A stretch of 64,000 bases of DNA from Pezizomycotina sp. ARF18 (taxonomy: Eukaryota > Ascomycota): positions 292,001 through 356,000 of the forward strand of contig AZLU01000015.1 of NCBI GenBank assembly GCA_002224055.1, given 5' to 3'. The notes under the pieces were generated by a model that did no database searches, was not told where the DNA came from, and saw only the letters and a program-made list of their open reading frames with translations. The position numbers and the translations under genes are program-made. Below, one piece after another: positions 25,080 through 39,006 of the stretch; the stretch's first letter is position 1; each line of letters starts with the position of its first letter.

Positions 25080-26035
25080 TGGTACTTGGATTGATAACCC
25101 ACTACTAGAATCTGCAGTAGATATTTCAAAAGCAAAAACACGAGCAGGAAGCCCTCAGCAGATACTCTTTTTCTGTAGTGGTGGGAGTCGATAATATTGC
25201 ATCTGGCGAGATCAAGGGTTATATTACGTGAACAAGCGTGAGCGATATACGTGAGATGCGGAGTATAAATCTTGCATAGAGTATTTCGAGACAGGTTCCC
25301 CGTGGATAATCCGCTAGCGCGATCGACTACCTACAAGTCATATCACCAAAACGAAGTTTTAAAGCCTCGACAGCCCTACCATACTACTACCGCTTCAATT
25401 GAATGCGACAAATAATAAGAGATTTTGACAAACTTGAACATTGACCATTTTATATGCATTCACTGGCGAATGATATGGATACATACTACGAAATAGACGT
25501 ACACGCGTGTAATTGATTGACATCAGCGTCTTATTCATATAGCTTTTAGAAGAGGGTAATAATTATCGTACTGAAGTCAGGAAGAAGCAGGATATTTACT
25601 ACTATTCACTCCGTCCACGATCGATTCCGAGCATAGTAATAATCACCAAACGAACTATCAAGTAGTCACATTATACTGCTAAGAACGAGTTTGTACAAAT
25701 AGTTATGCGATTATGCAGCTAGGTAGACAGCATTCAACGGATAATCCAGCATTAGACGTCCAAAGAATTAGTTTCCTCAACTGATAACCAAACACCGTAA
25801 TAGAACCTGCAATGCAGTAGGCACCCGAAAGTAAAAAACAACACCCGCAAGACCTCTTCAGATGCTTTTTGTCTGTAGTGGTCGACAGTTTTACAACAGC
25901 ACAGGTCGCTGCCTTATAAAGCTAGGTGTTCGGCAGGTGTAGATTTAGCGTAGACATTCAAAAGTACGAAGCGAACACGCGCAGGACACCAACAGATATT
26001 CTCTTTTGTAATGGTCGACGGCAATGGAGCCCGAA
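25080..26035. repeat. Three diverged copies of a ~65-70 bp motif
   Basis: The pattern AAAAGCAAAAACACGAGCAG...CAGATACTCTTTTTCTGTAGTGGT near 25129-25182 recurs near 25828-25884 (CACCCGCAAGACCTCTTCAG, then TTTTTGTCTGTAGTGGTCGAC) and near 25959-26018 (CACGCGCAGGACACCAACAG, then ATTCTCTTTTGTAATGGTCGAC). The copies differ mostly by base changes. The first two also share a GATAACC...AGAATCTGCAGTAG-like lead, so they belong to longer units about 700 bp apart. Confidence 0.55.
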
Positions 26036-29000
26036 AACCGGGAGGCTGATACTAGCTATACCAGTGGGTATGCTTACTGTGACATATGGTGCTGAGATTC
26101 AGTGCAAATACTACCAGAAAGCATATATCGCAACCGATCACTCCCATGAATAATCCACCAACCCGAGCAGCTATCCGCAAACCTTCAAAATGAGCCCAGA
26201 GGCATCCTCCACATACTACTAATACTCCATCGAAGGCGATAGAATTCCAACGAACCGTTCCAATTAGACTATCATATCATAATATTCTCGTTAGCATGCC
26301 GATTACCTAAACGCGATACGGCAAAACATTCTCGTCCACTTGTGACACGGTCGTAATCGATACGAAGTGAAGCTCCCGCAAACCGACGTTCCGATACCTA
26401 AGTACTTACCTAGCGGTCTTCTAGTATGGGCGTATGAAAATAATCTATGTGAAAGACGCTAGGCAGGGAACTGGCTGCATAGCTTCAAAGTACTCGGCTA
26501 CAGCTTCTCGGAAAAGCAGTATAGTGCACAAAGAACAACCGACTTCGCAGAAATCATAATACTACTTACCTCCATTAATACGCTCGTCGGATATCTAAAT
26601 GTCGGTCCTACCACTAACTAGTCGTCTAAACAGTGATAAAACAACGGCGGAGGCATTTAGGCCTTCTACAAATTTACATTCATGCTTTATATAGCGAGAC
26701 CATTCCGAAACTTGCATAGCACTCCGTAGAATCGAGATTTTTCGCTAGCGGGACGGTTCCGCTGTAACAATCAAAAATTCATACTATTATCATTATTGTT
26801 ATTCGTAGTATCGGTATTATCCACGCAACGCTGCGAAGCTTTCCGCATTATAGGCCAAAGTAGCACAATCGTTTTTTACGCAAACTTCAATTTTTGGCAG
26901 AAAGTGTTATAGACCGACGCTGTGATTTATTTAGTGTCTCTTCTTCGAGTATCCCTGTATCTGTTAGACCTTTCAGAGCGAGGACTGGTAACATATCGAG
27001 CAATAACCGAGTGATTAACCGGCGAGACATGTAAATGTATGCATGTTTATGATTCTATTACAGATTGTAAGATATCTCTTACCCATTCGTGTGCTGGTTA
27101 AGTGATACGTTTAGAACTACAACGGTAGTAGAATCAGAGTTGCGCAAACAAAATGGATACAAACATTGAGGAATAGGCCAACCTACCTATTTATGGATTT
27201 AATTGCCAGGCTACTAGTAGTTTATGCGTCAAAGACATTCGAAAACTCGATAGCGTGCAAGTACAGTGCCGGAGGACTATTTCGAGAAGTTCGCGCGCTT
27301 TTTGATAAATATTCCAAAATACAAATGAAATACTCACAATGAATGCGTGCACACAAGATAGCTCTGCTAAAGAAGAACGAGGACGCCGATCTTCGTAATC
27401 AATCAAATTGGGTCTTGTATTTTGTAATGGAATATATCGCCGGAAACATAGCAGCCGAACAAGCAGAACGACAGCGATAGGGAATTAACGCGAAGGAACC
27501 AACACGGCGATATAACTCAAGGTCTACTGCATCCTTAATGAGGTATCTCAGGAGAGCAGTTAAGAAAGCGTGATAAGGTAGCCATTAACTAGCTCTACAA
27601 GAGAGCCTCCATATTTTACGAAGAAGTCAATGGATCTCATGTGCAAGTCTAGTCACTCAATAGACAAGGCAGGCGATATTTGAAGACTAAAATCCCTTGG
27701 TACACTCACATATTGGACTTGGAACGAAATATCTATATTCCGCCGGACAATAAAACAATAGCATAGAGTTCTGCCTTTTCTTCGACATTACTAGAATATC
27801 CACGAATCTGACAGCTACTTTCTAAGTTAGCTATCAAGGTCGGGGCCAAAGAATCCAAATCATGTACTTTTAAAACCACAATATCAGTGGCAAGATCGAT
27901 TACCGACAAAAATCTAGGAAAACGGCGGCAGTGATATGTATTTCTCCTTTGTTCCCCGAAACTCTGACTGCATCATAGGGTCTATCCTCGCTTTAGCCCT
28001 AACGGTAGAATCCAGGACCGATCGCGCGGAGGCCATAAACCCAGACAAAAAACGTGCTTCGAGGCATTGATACTCACGGCAGAGGAAAGATTAGCAGAAT
28101 ATGAGCTACTACACTATCATCCATTCCACATGGAACCTAAACGAGGCGTTTTAAGACGTGTAACAGGGGCGGATTTAGCTAAGCTTACTCGTGCGTATCA
28201 AGTTACACTACGATGGAGACATCGTACCAATACCAGTCGATGACTCACCAAAGCTTACAATATCACCGCCGCCGAAATTTATACGGATGCATTGAGAATG
28301 ACACCATCATAAAAGATGATAAACACTTAGCTCATTACCCAATGGCAACTTCGACAATGATACTTGTGAGGAAGTCAATTGACCTCTCGTGCAACTTCGG
28401 TTATCGCATAAACCCCACGTTGCATACGAAGCAATGGAGCAGAAAATAGAAGTACTCGTGGAGAGCCATATGATTCACTCATTATTCATTGTTGCCCTTA
28501 CCAGAGACCTTACCTCGATCATTTGGTATAACAGGCAGGTAATAGCGTGGATAGTAGATACCAAAAAATTGGCGGACCAAGCATAGCTTCAATTGATCAG
28601 GTATTCACCCATCACGCAATAGAAAAATCGTAGTACCGTGAGAAGAAATTATGCCGATATTAATCGGAAAAACGACAGAGCTTTCACGATTAACGAGGGC
28701 CATGCATTCTGTGTAAGGGATGCCCAAAAAAAGTACCATGGTTATTTCGTCATTATCTGTAGTGACGAAAGACGTGCTTTTATAACTTCAAATGCTTTCT
28801 AGAGCTAACATACTGGCACGTGCATCTGAATAATACATCCGATTATTAAGTAAAGGCAATACTACTCAAGTAAATAGCAACGTATATCGCTGCTTGTTTC
28901 TTGTAGATTCCCTTGGGATTATTTTACGTGCCTAGCCGATCGTAGGAAAACGGAACATGCGTATGGTACGATGAAGGAAATTGTTTACTTATGTGTATTC

Positions 29001-32000
29001 AGAAGACTGGGAGGTAGACGGCAAAGCTGAATCATTAATAGCGTTATTACACGCGGCGAAAGGTATAATAGCGAATAAGTCGGCGCCGCCTCATTTTTAC
29101 CTGTATCTCAGTTAAGATCTTTTCAGGCCATAGATTGATAGCTGGGCTCCAGATCGCGAAACAAAGTCGGATATTTAAGGTATGTATTATCTATAAACAT
29201 ATAAGGTGTTTCCTAGTAGCGCGATTACCGATTATAGTCTGTATCGAGGCGTATTTACGGGAGATATGACAAGTTTGTTTCAAGTGCGCTGCACTTCTTC
29301 AGTTGAAAAATGCAAGTTGAGATCGAGACGTGAGTTCGCTTGAGGAACTTATAATGCAAATATCGTACAAACTGCTTATACCCCTAGTACCATCCAATTT
29401 TGCTATGACCTAGCTCGGGAGTCCATGAGTATCCTCCCGATTTGATAAACAAGCTTAACAGAGAGCGCTATTGGGATCACCTGCGTTTGATAGGAAGTGA
29501 GCTAGAAACCCTCAAAATGATTACTACCGCATATCCTACCTAAGGTGGTGCTCCTCGCGAGTTAGATATGGGAATCTCTAACTTCCATTACACTCATTTA
29601 GAAAGAGTCTGAGCTAGATATTCCACGGAATTCACGCCCGATGTAGACCTCCGTAGGCAAGCCAGGTGAGGCGTTAAGTGAGTGAAGATTGAAGAGCGAA
29701 GGCATCCCCGGTGTGATAGGCAAATATGGACGCGTTTAGAATGACTAATTCTAAGAAGCTTTGTAAACTACCACGTATATCCGTATCCGCACCTAGGCTA
29801 GCAATATACGGCAATAAACACGAGACCTTCTGGGCGCCAATTGGTTATAAGAACAAGTTATATTCATTTGCAGCGTGAACGGCAACACTAGTTTAGACAA
29901 CACAAGTTCTACCTACCAATAAATACAGCAGCACACTCAACCGGGATAAGAATTTCCCACAAGGGTCTAAGGAAGGCCTATATAAGACATAAGCATTACT
30001 GTTTGTGAACACTTGCGTATCTAATACAGATTGACAAATGGGAAATCGCCCCCGTATAAGTTTTAATGAACGCCGCAAGGCAAGGGACAGTTAAGCTGCG
30101 ATAGGGTGGTAGGGCAAGTGGGATACGAACAGAAAATTATCGGGCAAGTGAAATTCATAATTTGCAAATTTAGCGTTGTTGGGAAATATATCCTACTACA
30201 GCAATAATACATTATCAAATCCTGACGGTCGGGTGTAAAGGGGTCCATGATAATTAGTTCAACAAGATCTAAAGGTCAGGTAAAAGATATACGTCTGTAT
30301 AGCCCAAAATGGAGTAGATTTTCAACTAGACGTAAATAATGGAAACAGGAGAGCTTACATATTCTTGAACATCAGAGTTGTACCAAGGGGCGACCTGTTC
30401 AGGCTATAGTTGGGTCAATCGAATTTTCCGCAGAGAAGTATGTACAACTCAGGTTGATTCGAGTCAACGTTAAAGCCATAGCGGACCATTGCGAAGCTCT
30501 ATTCTCTTGACAGGATAGTTTGATTGTTTTTTTTTTTCTGGAAAATGGTCAATCTCAAATAAAAATCAAGATTATCCAGGATAAGTGAAATAACTTCGAT
30601 GCAACTAGCTAACCCACCATATCACGTTAATTTTCAGTGCAATGAGGCAGATGATCTTGTCCATCGTATACTTGAACGATATCCGCCGAATACTAGCGAC
30701 AAGCTCCCTGCAATGGGTCCGGGAAGCTGCAGGCCGGCTTCTACTACATAGCTTCTCTACGTCCGTGAATACTCCACTGTTTACTAACCATTACATAAAA
30801 ACTCGTAATTTCTTGATGGATGACGAGAATGCGCTGAAGCCCCGGTATTTCAGTAGACAATTATCATTGCCCAAAACTCAAATAGTGTAAAGGTTCTTCT
30901 CGGATCGCATATGTTACATAAATCATATATCTACGTTCACAACTGATACGTTCCTAACAGCGCCATCACTTCATGCTCATTCACTTGACATCCTTGGGGA
31001 CCTTGCACCATATATACTTCGCGGTAATAATGAGGAATGTTGCTCCGAAAGAAAAGGCATTATCTCTATTGGTAAATTAACTAAGATTTTTCCCATCTAA
31101 GAAGACCTCAATTACCACGACGAAGATGCTCTTCGATTTTCATACCTCTGGCAACGAGTGATACAGACCGGGAGCTGATCGTAACTGAACATACCTAAAG
31201 CGCACTCTCAGGAACACAATCTGAAAGATGATGCGTAGGGTCGCAACCGCTCCCCTGGCATAGGTGAATACCAGCAGGAGAACCGAAAATCGTATATTCT
31301 AATGGATTCCTATCTCGCTCGTACGGGCTACCATATAAAACGGAGCCACGTACGATGATCGAATTACGAACCAATAAAATACATCTTCGGACAAACAACT
31401 ATATTCTCATCTTCTATTAAACAAATGAAGCAATCGCCCCATCAGCCACTATATATTCCCGTCACTATGCCAAAGGCTCCTAGGACATAGCCACGTTGGG
31501 AAACCTTCGCTGCAATGCGAAATACATAGCATCGTCAGTCCTCATCTATAGTCTTCTGATATTTGTTTTGTCCCTTATGGGTTCAAGCAGAATCCCAGGC
31601 AATCGATAGCAATTTCCAAAGAAGCGGTCTATTTGGATAGGCCTGATATCCAAAGTTACTCGCTATCTATAGGAAGAATACTTTGCGGACATAATCGGAA
31701 GCCCAATTCCAGAAGATTCCAAGCATAAATACCAAATTACCAAGGTCTCAAAAAAAAAAAAAAAAAAAAAAAGCGATATGCTCACCTTTTGGAACCAAGA
31801 CACATACAAAATCTTCTAGAGCGATCGACCTTTCGATCATATTCAACCTCGATGTATCGCACATTGTACCAATGCCCCAACAGGCCCATAAATTCAAATT
31901 TCCACGCCATTTAAACACCCCAACTATCATACGATCAGTAATAGGCGGCGAAATGCTTATAATGATAATATAGGCAGTTACTTACACTCCCTCATTATGG

Positions 32001-33206
32001 GTGACCTCAGCGCATATTCACTTCAGAAGCGAAACCGCGAACACCACAGCATAATGTTCCTTTTCACTACGAATACGACAGATAACCCCGCACCCCGAAA
32101 GCTACAAAAGATAAATCTTCCTCGCCTGCTAGATACAGGAAAGCTACAACTTAAGAGAAACACGTTTTCGCCAGAAGATCAGCTGCCTAACATAGCAGAC
32201 CTCCCACCGCACCGCGGCAGGGCGTGGCGTTGTATAACAACGAAGTTATCGAGAAGCTTATGATATGAAGTTACATTGATCCTTAGACGAGGTCCATAAA
32301 AACGTGTGATCCAGGAAACACCTCCGACCCAAATACGATACTTCCTACTCCGAACATTCTAAACCCTCCGTCAAAAGCGAAACTACACTAACAGGATATC
32401 AACGAGATAGATAACACTTTCAGCGCACTACGTTAGGAGAGAGAGACATAAGGTATCATTGTAGGAGCACGAGTTGCAATTCATACTATTCAGTATTTGA
32501 ATCGTTTACATGTAAGGCTCTAAGCAGCCGAACAAGCAAAGAAGCCTCCCATAAATAGTCCTATGTGGAATCGTTTAGCGCGATACCTTACTTACCTTCC
32601 CATACGGTTATGCATCTGATCATGATCGACCACAATTTATCCAGAACATGTTACGCGAAGAGGCATACTAAGATGTTTTATGGAATTTACTTGGGTCACA
32701 ACTGCCCCACGTTTGACGGTACTCATGATTCTAGCTTTTAACGAAGCAGTACAACGTACCCCACTGCCAACCTGCGATATTAAATGAGCATTAGGGGAAG
32801 TAAAAGCGGTGGGTGGCGCGTAATGGATGTTAGTAGTAATCTTCTCTCCTCTATTGAAGCCAGTTAGAAAAAAAAAAAGCAGCGAACAACAAACCGCCCT
32901 ATAGTCATCTTTAGAAAATCAGAGGCAAGATGTATAACAGTATAAAGGTAAATAAGAGTGATCGATCACACCTCTCACACCTCATATTTTGTTATTTCCC
33001 CAAGTCTAATATACATAGTCTATATTATAGGTAGATAATCTATATATATCGCTTATGCCTTATTTTTAGCTTAAATACTTCTCTCTTTTTTCGTTTTCTT
33101 TTTCATACAGCTCAACGCGATTTTACTGTAATTGGTATAATAATGGAAGAGGTAAATTCAAAAGCCAAAAAATATAGTAGTAAATACTTAGATGAAAGAT
33201 ACAATA

Positions 33207-36200
33207 TTACATATCTTTCGAATCCACCGCGAAGTGCATCCTGACACCCATCGCCACGAGCTCGGCGTCCAAGAATCTTTGTAGTAAAAGCGTAGTTAGC
33301 ATTCCACCCTTTATAAAAGCCGAAAAATCGTAAAAAGGGGAAATGAAAAATCAAGAGGAAGGGAAAGAAACGTACTTCAGCACAAAGGGAACCGCCACGA
33401 CCGTCGTATTAGCGCCTCCGACCCACTTATTCCCCAACCCGTCCTCCCAGTACGATCCGTCGTCGATATCTTCGAGTCCTGTCGCGGGCGTCGCGCACCG
33501 CCTACACCTAACCTCCACGCGCTTCTGGTCGTTCGTGGTCACCGCCGTGGGCGTCGTAGATAGGAAGCTACCGCACGTCTTGCACACCCACGACTGCGAG
33601 TAGTCACTGCAGTTCAATAGGCGGTCCTGTAGTAAGAACGCCGTCCGTGAGCGAGTAACGAGTCGCGCTCCATTTCTCCGACGCGGATACCACCGCCGCG
33701 TTTACGACCCTAGAAATAAGACATTACATATGTTGGTAATTCTATCTCTTTGAAGAGAGGGGATTATTTTGTATTAAGGGTAGGATTACGTACTTGCACC
33801 GGCTGCCGCGTCCTCGCATCCACGGGACCCGTAGACCTAACCTGGAACTTGTCGTTCACCATGTGCCTCAGCCTCTGATAATACACAACCCCAATGTAAA
33901 TATCCGCCGCGAACTCCTCGCCCGTGATGCCGCTGTACATCGGCTCGTTACCGTGGTAGTTATATCCCGCCCGCTTGAGCTGGTGGCCGAAATAGTCCGC
34001 CGCCGTGAACTCCTCGCTGAACTTAAACGGCGTGCTATCCTGCGCTATACCGTGTAAAGCACCCGCTTTACCAGCGAGCGACTCGACGAACATGCCGATC
34101 GTCATACGCGAGGGGAAAGCGTGTGGGTTGATGATTACATCCGGTTGAATACCTGATTCGGAGAAGGGCATGTCGACCGCGGGCCATTTCTGGGAGCAGA
34201 CACCCTTTGGCCATGCCTGGAGGAAAACTTGTCTCCGATGACAGGTGAACGGGGGATGCGGAATTTCACGCTAATGGCCTGACAGGGGCTATCGCCGATG
34301 TCGTTACCTAATATACGGATTTCTTCGACGTAGCAGTCCTCGATGCCCTTGTACTTGAAGAACTGCGTTTCTCCCGTAGCTTTGTGGTGGTAAACAGCCA
34401 CGACGTCGCCTTCCGTGAGCTTCTGACCTATCCAAGCGAGGCCGTCCTCGTCTACCCGCTCAGAGTACTTTTCCTTGAGCGATTTAAACCTATTCTTCGT
34501 CCACTCGTCCGCACCTATCGGCGGCCACCCCACCCGAACGCGTACTGCGGATTACTCGTCGACGATATCTCCTCAAAGTCGTAAACCTTCGTCGTGTATA
34601 TCGTCCCGTGTCCAAAACCCCTCTCGTGCGCAGACTTGTTTAATATCATCGCGTCGTCCATATCGTAACCCGTATACGAAATGACGGCGACGACGGCGTT
34701 CATGCCGTTGGGGAAGTTGTCTAAACCGTACTCGTTGTACAGCGGCGACCGCACGATCGGTGATTGACCCGTCTGCAGCCTGTACATCTTGTTGTCCGTC
34801 CTGTGCCTTATTGCCGTGCCGGGGGTACCCATCGCTTGCTTACCCATCTGACACTGGTACATGTTACGCGGGCTCTGGTTGAAGTCTGAAAACGGCGTCA
34901 TGTTCGCGACGATCGATAGTATATGCGTCGGGTCGAACTCCACATGCGTAGTGTTACTCGGTCCATCCGCAATTTCCGACTCCCTAACCGCTATCGACAT
35001 ATACGGCTGCTCGAAAGGGCCGACGAAATCCTCCTTCTCTAGCGGTAAGTACTTCACTGGCCGGACCATGCGCGACGCCTGCGAGAAAAGGTATATACCA
35101 GGATACTGCCCCCCGTTAGAGGTCGGAACGAGACCGATCTCGAGATCCTTGGGGATGTTGTGACCCCCTCAACTTTCCAGTAGCGTAAGGTGTCCGCCAC
35201 CACCCTTGCTACTTTTGGCGAGCACCAGCCGACAATGCGCCCGTCGAGTTGGACGCACATGGAAGCTGACGCAGGGATTGGGGACATCGATGGGGTATGT
35301 ACCCCTAACGAGAACAAAGCCGAGGGGACGTGCGAGCAGTCGCTAGCGTGTGTTACGATCTTGCATTTGTGCGCCAGATGGTTGAGCAGGCCGCAGGGGC
35401 TACCATCGGGAGTATGCACCGGACACAGAAACCCTAAAATTAAAAAGTAAAACGAAAGGATCGAAAAGAAAGATCCCGCTTAGTCTCCGAATCGTTCCAG
35501 AAATAATGTTGCACAGCATATAAAAATGGTCGAAAACAGACACGTTACACTGCATTTTAAAAAAGAAAAATATCATAATTTTAACCTCTGTCACATTTTC
35601 CAGAGGGATTCGTGACACCAAGACTAAAGAGAAACGGCCGATTGAACGGAGTATCTAACTTACCCCAGCTTTCCGGAAGCAGCTTTCTGACTGTTGTCGT
35701 TTTTAATTGGGCGAAGAAGCTACCACGATGTATCATTCTGAAATGGCTGATGAACCTATAGAAGTTGAGCTTCTCCGCAACAACAGTAAAACCTGTCGTC
35801 TGTTGCAAGTCCAAACCGCTAGACTGTTAAGGTTTCCCGTAGTCAAGAAATGCTTCAGGGTGTCGCCAATCTTGTCGCCGCTCTTGCCAAACGTCTTTTT
35901 CAGGTACTGCTCGCTATTGAAATCTACTTTCACACCTCTCATCAAGTCTTCGCGGATTGTCTTTATGATGCTATTGAGGTATTCTTCCGTGCGCTCCTTG
36001 ATTACCATGCCGTAGAGGAAACCACCAAGTAGAACTTCCTGGTTCTGCGCAGCGTCAGGGTTGTCAACGCAGCAATCTCCGGCCACGAGGGAGTACAACT
36101 TTCTTATCATGAATCTGAACAATTGTGTCAGTATTTTTATAATTGTTTCAAGATAAAGTGGTAGCACAAAAAAATTCACTTACAGCAGTAGTCGAAACTT

Positions 36201-37565
36201 ATCCCTAGGCTCCTGGAGATGAACGAGGACAATCTTCCTCAGGAACAAATTGCCGACTTCCAGATCCGTTGCGTCCGGACTAGCACCCATTACGATCCTG
36301 AATTTCGATCCAAGGTACGTTAAAGTCTCCTTGGCGGAATACAGCTTGTAAGCCTTGTACGTCCTCAGCAACAACTCCACACGATCCGTCAAGAACGTAT
36401 TCTCCCTCTCGCCGATCGCGACGATGCCGTCGAATATTTCGCGGTCGTTCGTCTCCACGAGCGCCTTGAGCACCATCATGACGGAGACGAGGTACTCCTG
36501 CTTCCTCCACGAAAATCTAAAAGTGATATTTCCATCGCTGAGGTAGTGTAAGACGTTCGTCTGCGCCGTCTCGTCCGGGCGCACGCAGCGGATCTGTATA
36601 CCCATTGTCGTGTACGTTTCCCCCTGTTGGCGAAAGAGCTCCGGACGATGGCCATGGGGTAGTTCCGCCGCGGGACGATGAGGAGGCGGATCAGCTTTTC
36701 GTTCCCGTTGACGATGAAGTAACCTCCCAGCTCTTCGGACTCTTCTTTGTGCTCGACTAGATCTCTCGGTGACATTTTCTCCAGGTGGCAGCGGTTACCT
36801 ATACATTGACTCATTATTAGCTTCCGCATCGCTCCAAAATGTCATATCGAAAAAAAATGAATGCGGTGCGCACTCTCAGTATGCTTTTTCTACCTTAACC
36901 ATCAGGGGTATGTATCCGCACTCTCGGGTCTCCGGTTTCCAGTCGCCATTGTTCACCTTCACCTGCAGCCTGACTTGCAGCTTGCCTCTGTACGTCGTAT
37001 GCCGTTCTCTGCACTACATCCATAAAGAAAGAAAAGCTCCAAATTAGTAACCACGGCCTCAATTTGTAATTAAAGTGTTTTGGGAGAAAAAGCTTACTTC
37101 CGCCGGAAATATTTCACGCTTCGTGCTGGTCTTCTCCCGCGAACTAAGCAGAGATTTCGATATGAAGATCTTCTCGACCCTAACTATACTCCGTAGGTCC
37201 TACGTTAGTTATCAAGCAAATCAATTGCTCATCACCCAACCCTTTTCGCAAAGACAAACATCCAAAATGAAAAAGTGAAAGATAGCTGCATACTACTAAG
37301 CTTATTCCCCCTCCACCAGGCCCTGCTGCGCCTCCAACTTATCGAACACGCTCTTCTCTCCGATTTCTTTTACAGCGAGGTCTAATAACCCTCCTTCCCG
37401 AGTAAGTGCGTTCCACGATTCGATATGCGGCTTTACGGCCTCCTGCAGCGCTGGAAAAGCGCTCTTATCGGCAGGCGGGTTGCGAAAAAGTTTCTCCCGC
37501 TTTAGTGCGTCGAAGGAAGCTGTCGCGGGAGCTTCGCTCCTCAGCGATATTACTGAAGTGGTCAT
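33207..37565 (-). CDS. RPA135: RNA polymerase I second-largest subunit (RPA2/RPA135)
   Basis: Catalytic beta-like subunit of RNA polymerase I, which transcribes the rRNA repeat in the nucleolus. Exons: 37565 to about 37285, 37179-37098, 37013-36894, 36820-36184, 36114-35664, 35433-33794, 33709-33376 and 33275-33207, about 1,200 residues as expected. Motifs in order: [176 protein letters not shown] and a C-terminal zinc ribbon with CKTCGS and CRRC. These distinguish it from the Pol II and III paralogues by similarity to yeast Rpa135. At least eight one-base shifts interrupt the frame, e.g. C5 at 35164-35168, C5 at 36620-36624 and CCCTTT at 34203-34208; each is cured in sense by one extra base. 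The acceptor of exon 4 (36820 or 36798) is uncertain. Confidence 0.95.
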
Positions 37566-38137
37566 GTTTGTATTATATATGTAAAGGATCTCTCGCTGAT
37601 GGTGAAAACATCCAGGTGAATTGGTGCGATGCTAGGTGGTGAAGGTGTTTGTGTCGCCCGAGGATGGAAGAGGCGGTAGAAAAATAAGAGTTTTTCCAAT
37701 AAGTAGCTTCTCTCATTTGCTTCTGCGACAAAAATTTGTTCGAAAAATTTTTTAGACCGAAGAGAAGTTGGGACCACAAAATGCCAAGACATTGAAATAG
37801 GACCCAAGTAGCCAATAAAAACCGCCGCGTTAATTTTTTGCCCAGGAACAGGCTTTTGAGGACCTCTGTCCACATGCTAGCATACAAAACATGATAGGTG
37901 AGATTAACGAGCTTCGCAGTGGCAGCTAAAGATGCAATGGATTGAATATACATGGATAAATTCTTATTTGTTCTTTCGGCCGGCTTTCTATCTACAAAGT
38001 CGCACTTTTTGATATATACTTTGCCTACGTGAAAACCAAAAAAGAAAGAAAAAAAAAAAAAAAAAAAAAGAAACACAATATAAATATGCAAAGCAATAAA
38101 GAGAGAGCAAAAGGAATCAACGAGAGTCTCTATACTT
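37566..38137. other. Intergenic between RPA135 and MIC26/27
   Basis: About 570 bp upstream of the polymerase start and downstream of the MICOS gene. Includes an A-rich tract at 38037-38071. Expected to hold the RPA135 promoter and the MICOS gene terminator; no sharp element was recognised. Confidence 0.4.
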
Positions 38138-39006
38138 CTACAGCTTCTTAATCCAACTCTCGATGGCCTCCCTCCCCTGGTTTACCTTCCCCTCCACCAT
38201 CTTCTTCCCGTCAGCGTAAGCAGCGTTCGTCTTCTCCCAGCCCTCCGTTATCGCCTTCCGCGTGTTCAAATGCGCCTCCGCAACCTGCGGGTACCTCTCC
38301 TCGTACTTCCACAGCAAATCCGCAACGTTCCTCGTCGTCTCCGGTAAGAAAATCCACGACGCAGCAACGCCCACCGCCAACGGTGTAACAGCTCTAATCG
38401 GAAACATCCGATTCCTCGAAATAACACCTCCAGCCATCGCGGACACAAGCACGAATATCGTCCCGGGAAGAACTTGCTCCTTCGATCCTTGCGAAGGGGC
38501 GAGTGACGCTATCGTAGACGTAAACGATTGCTCTAGGGAGAGGTACTTGTCGAACGCGGCGTCGAGGGACTGCTGCGTGACTACTACTTTTTCGTGCAGG
38601 AAGAGGCGGGATGTTCGGATGTACGTCGCTAGCTCCTGCGTCGGTTTGTCGAGGCTCGAGTAGTTGTGACGTTTGGGTGGTTGCGTGATACGGGTAGGTC
38701 GTCGTAGATCGATTTCTTCGGCTGCTAACATAACAAATTGGCAAATTGCGTGAGCTACAGTTTACTTCGGATAAACTAATAATAGAACTGGATAGGGGTT
38801 CCATACCGGAGCTTCAGCGTGGACTACGACCGGCGTTATCACTGAGGATGCAATTGATGCGAAGACGGCGGATGCTAGGATGGCCCTGGAGAACAGTTCA
38901 ATGCAATATTTAGCACGTGCTTGTTGAAGCAAAAAAGGTAACGCCATTGATGGTGAGATATTTAATTTATTTCTTACCGCCCTTCGTATTCTGATGCTGT
39001 TGCCAT
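38138..39006 (-). CDS. MIC26/MIC27: MICOS complex subunit of the APOO family (MIC26/MIC27)
   Basis: Three exons on the minus strand: 39006-38978, 38885-38807 and 38724-38138. The product begins MATASEYEGRAILASAVFAS, followed by an N-terminal hydrophobic segment (SIASSVITPVVVHAEAP), then PKKSIYDDLPV, a long helical region (ELATYIRTSRLFLHEKV) and the family block LEQSFTSTIASLAPSQGS. Two hydrophobic stretches follow (PGTIFVLVSAMAGGVI and TPLAVGVAASWIFLP), then LLWKYEERYPQVAEAH and a C-terminal helix ending ESWIKKL. This is the layout of fungal MIC26/MIC27, inner-membrane proteins that help shape crista junctions. One one-base shift lies in the third exon near 38693-38698. Which of the two paralogues it is cannot be decided here. 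Confidence 0.88.

Larger units (their letters stand above)
23897..33206. other. Gene desert of about 9.3 kb with mutated repeats
   Basis: No supported gene. Open frames are all under about 93 codons and carry no recognisable domain. Repeated motifs occur at 25100-26030 and at 27625/28367. Poly(A) tracts occur at 31749-31771 and 32868-32878. A few translated words faintly recall LINE-type endonuclease or RNase H motifs but are too weak to call. Immediately left of 33207 the sequence would hold the RPA135 terminator. Confidence 0.5.

Noticed and set aside
33207-37565. RPA135 as a pseudogene
   Set aside because: Single copy here, full length, all catalytic motifs present and breaks limited to one-base shifts, mostly at homopolymers; error in the sequence is more likely than decay of an essential gene.
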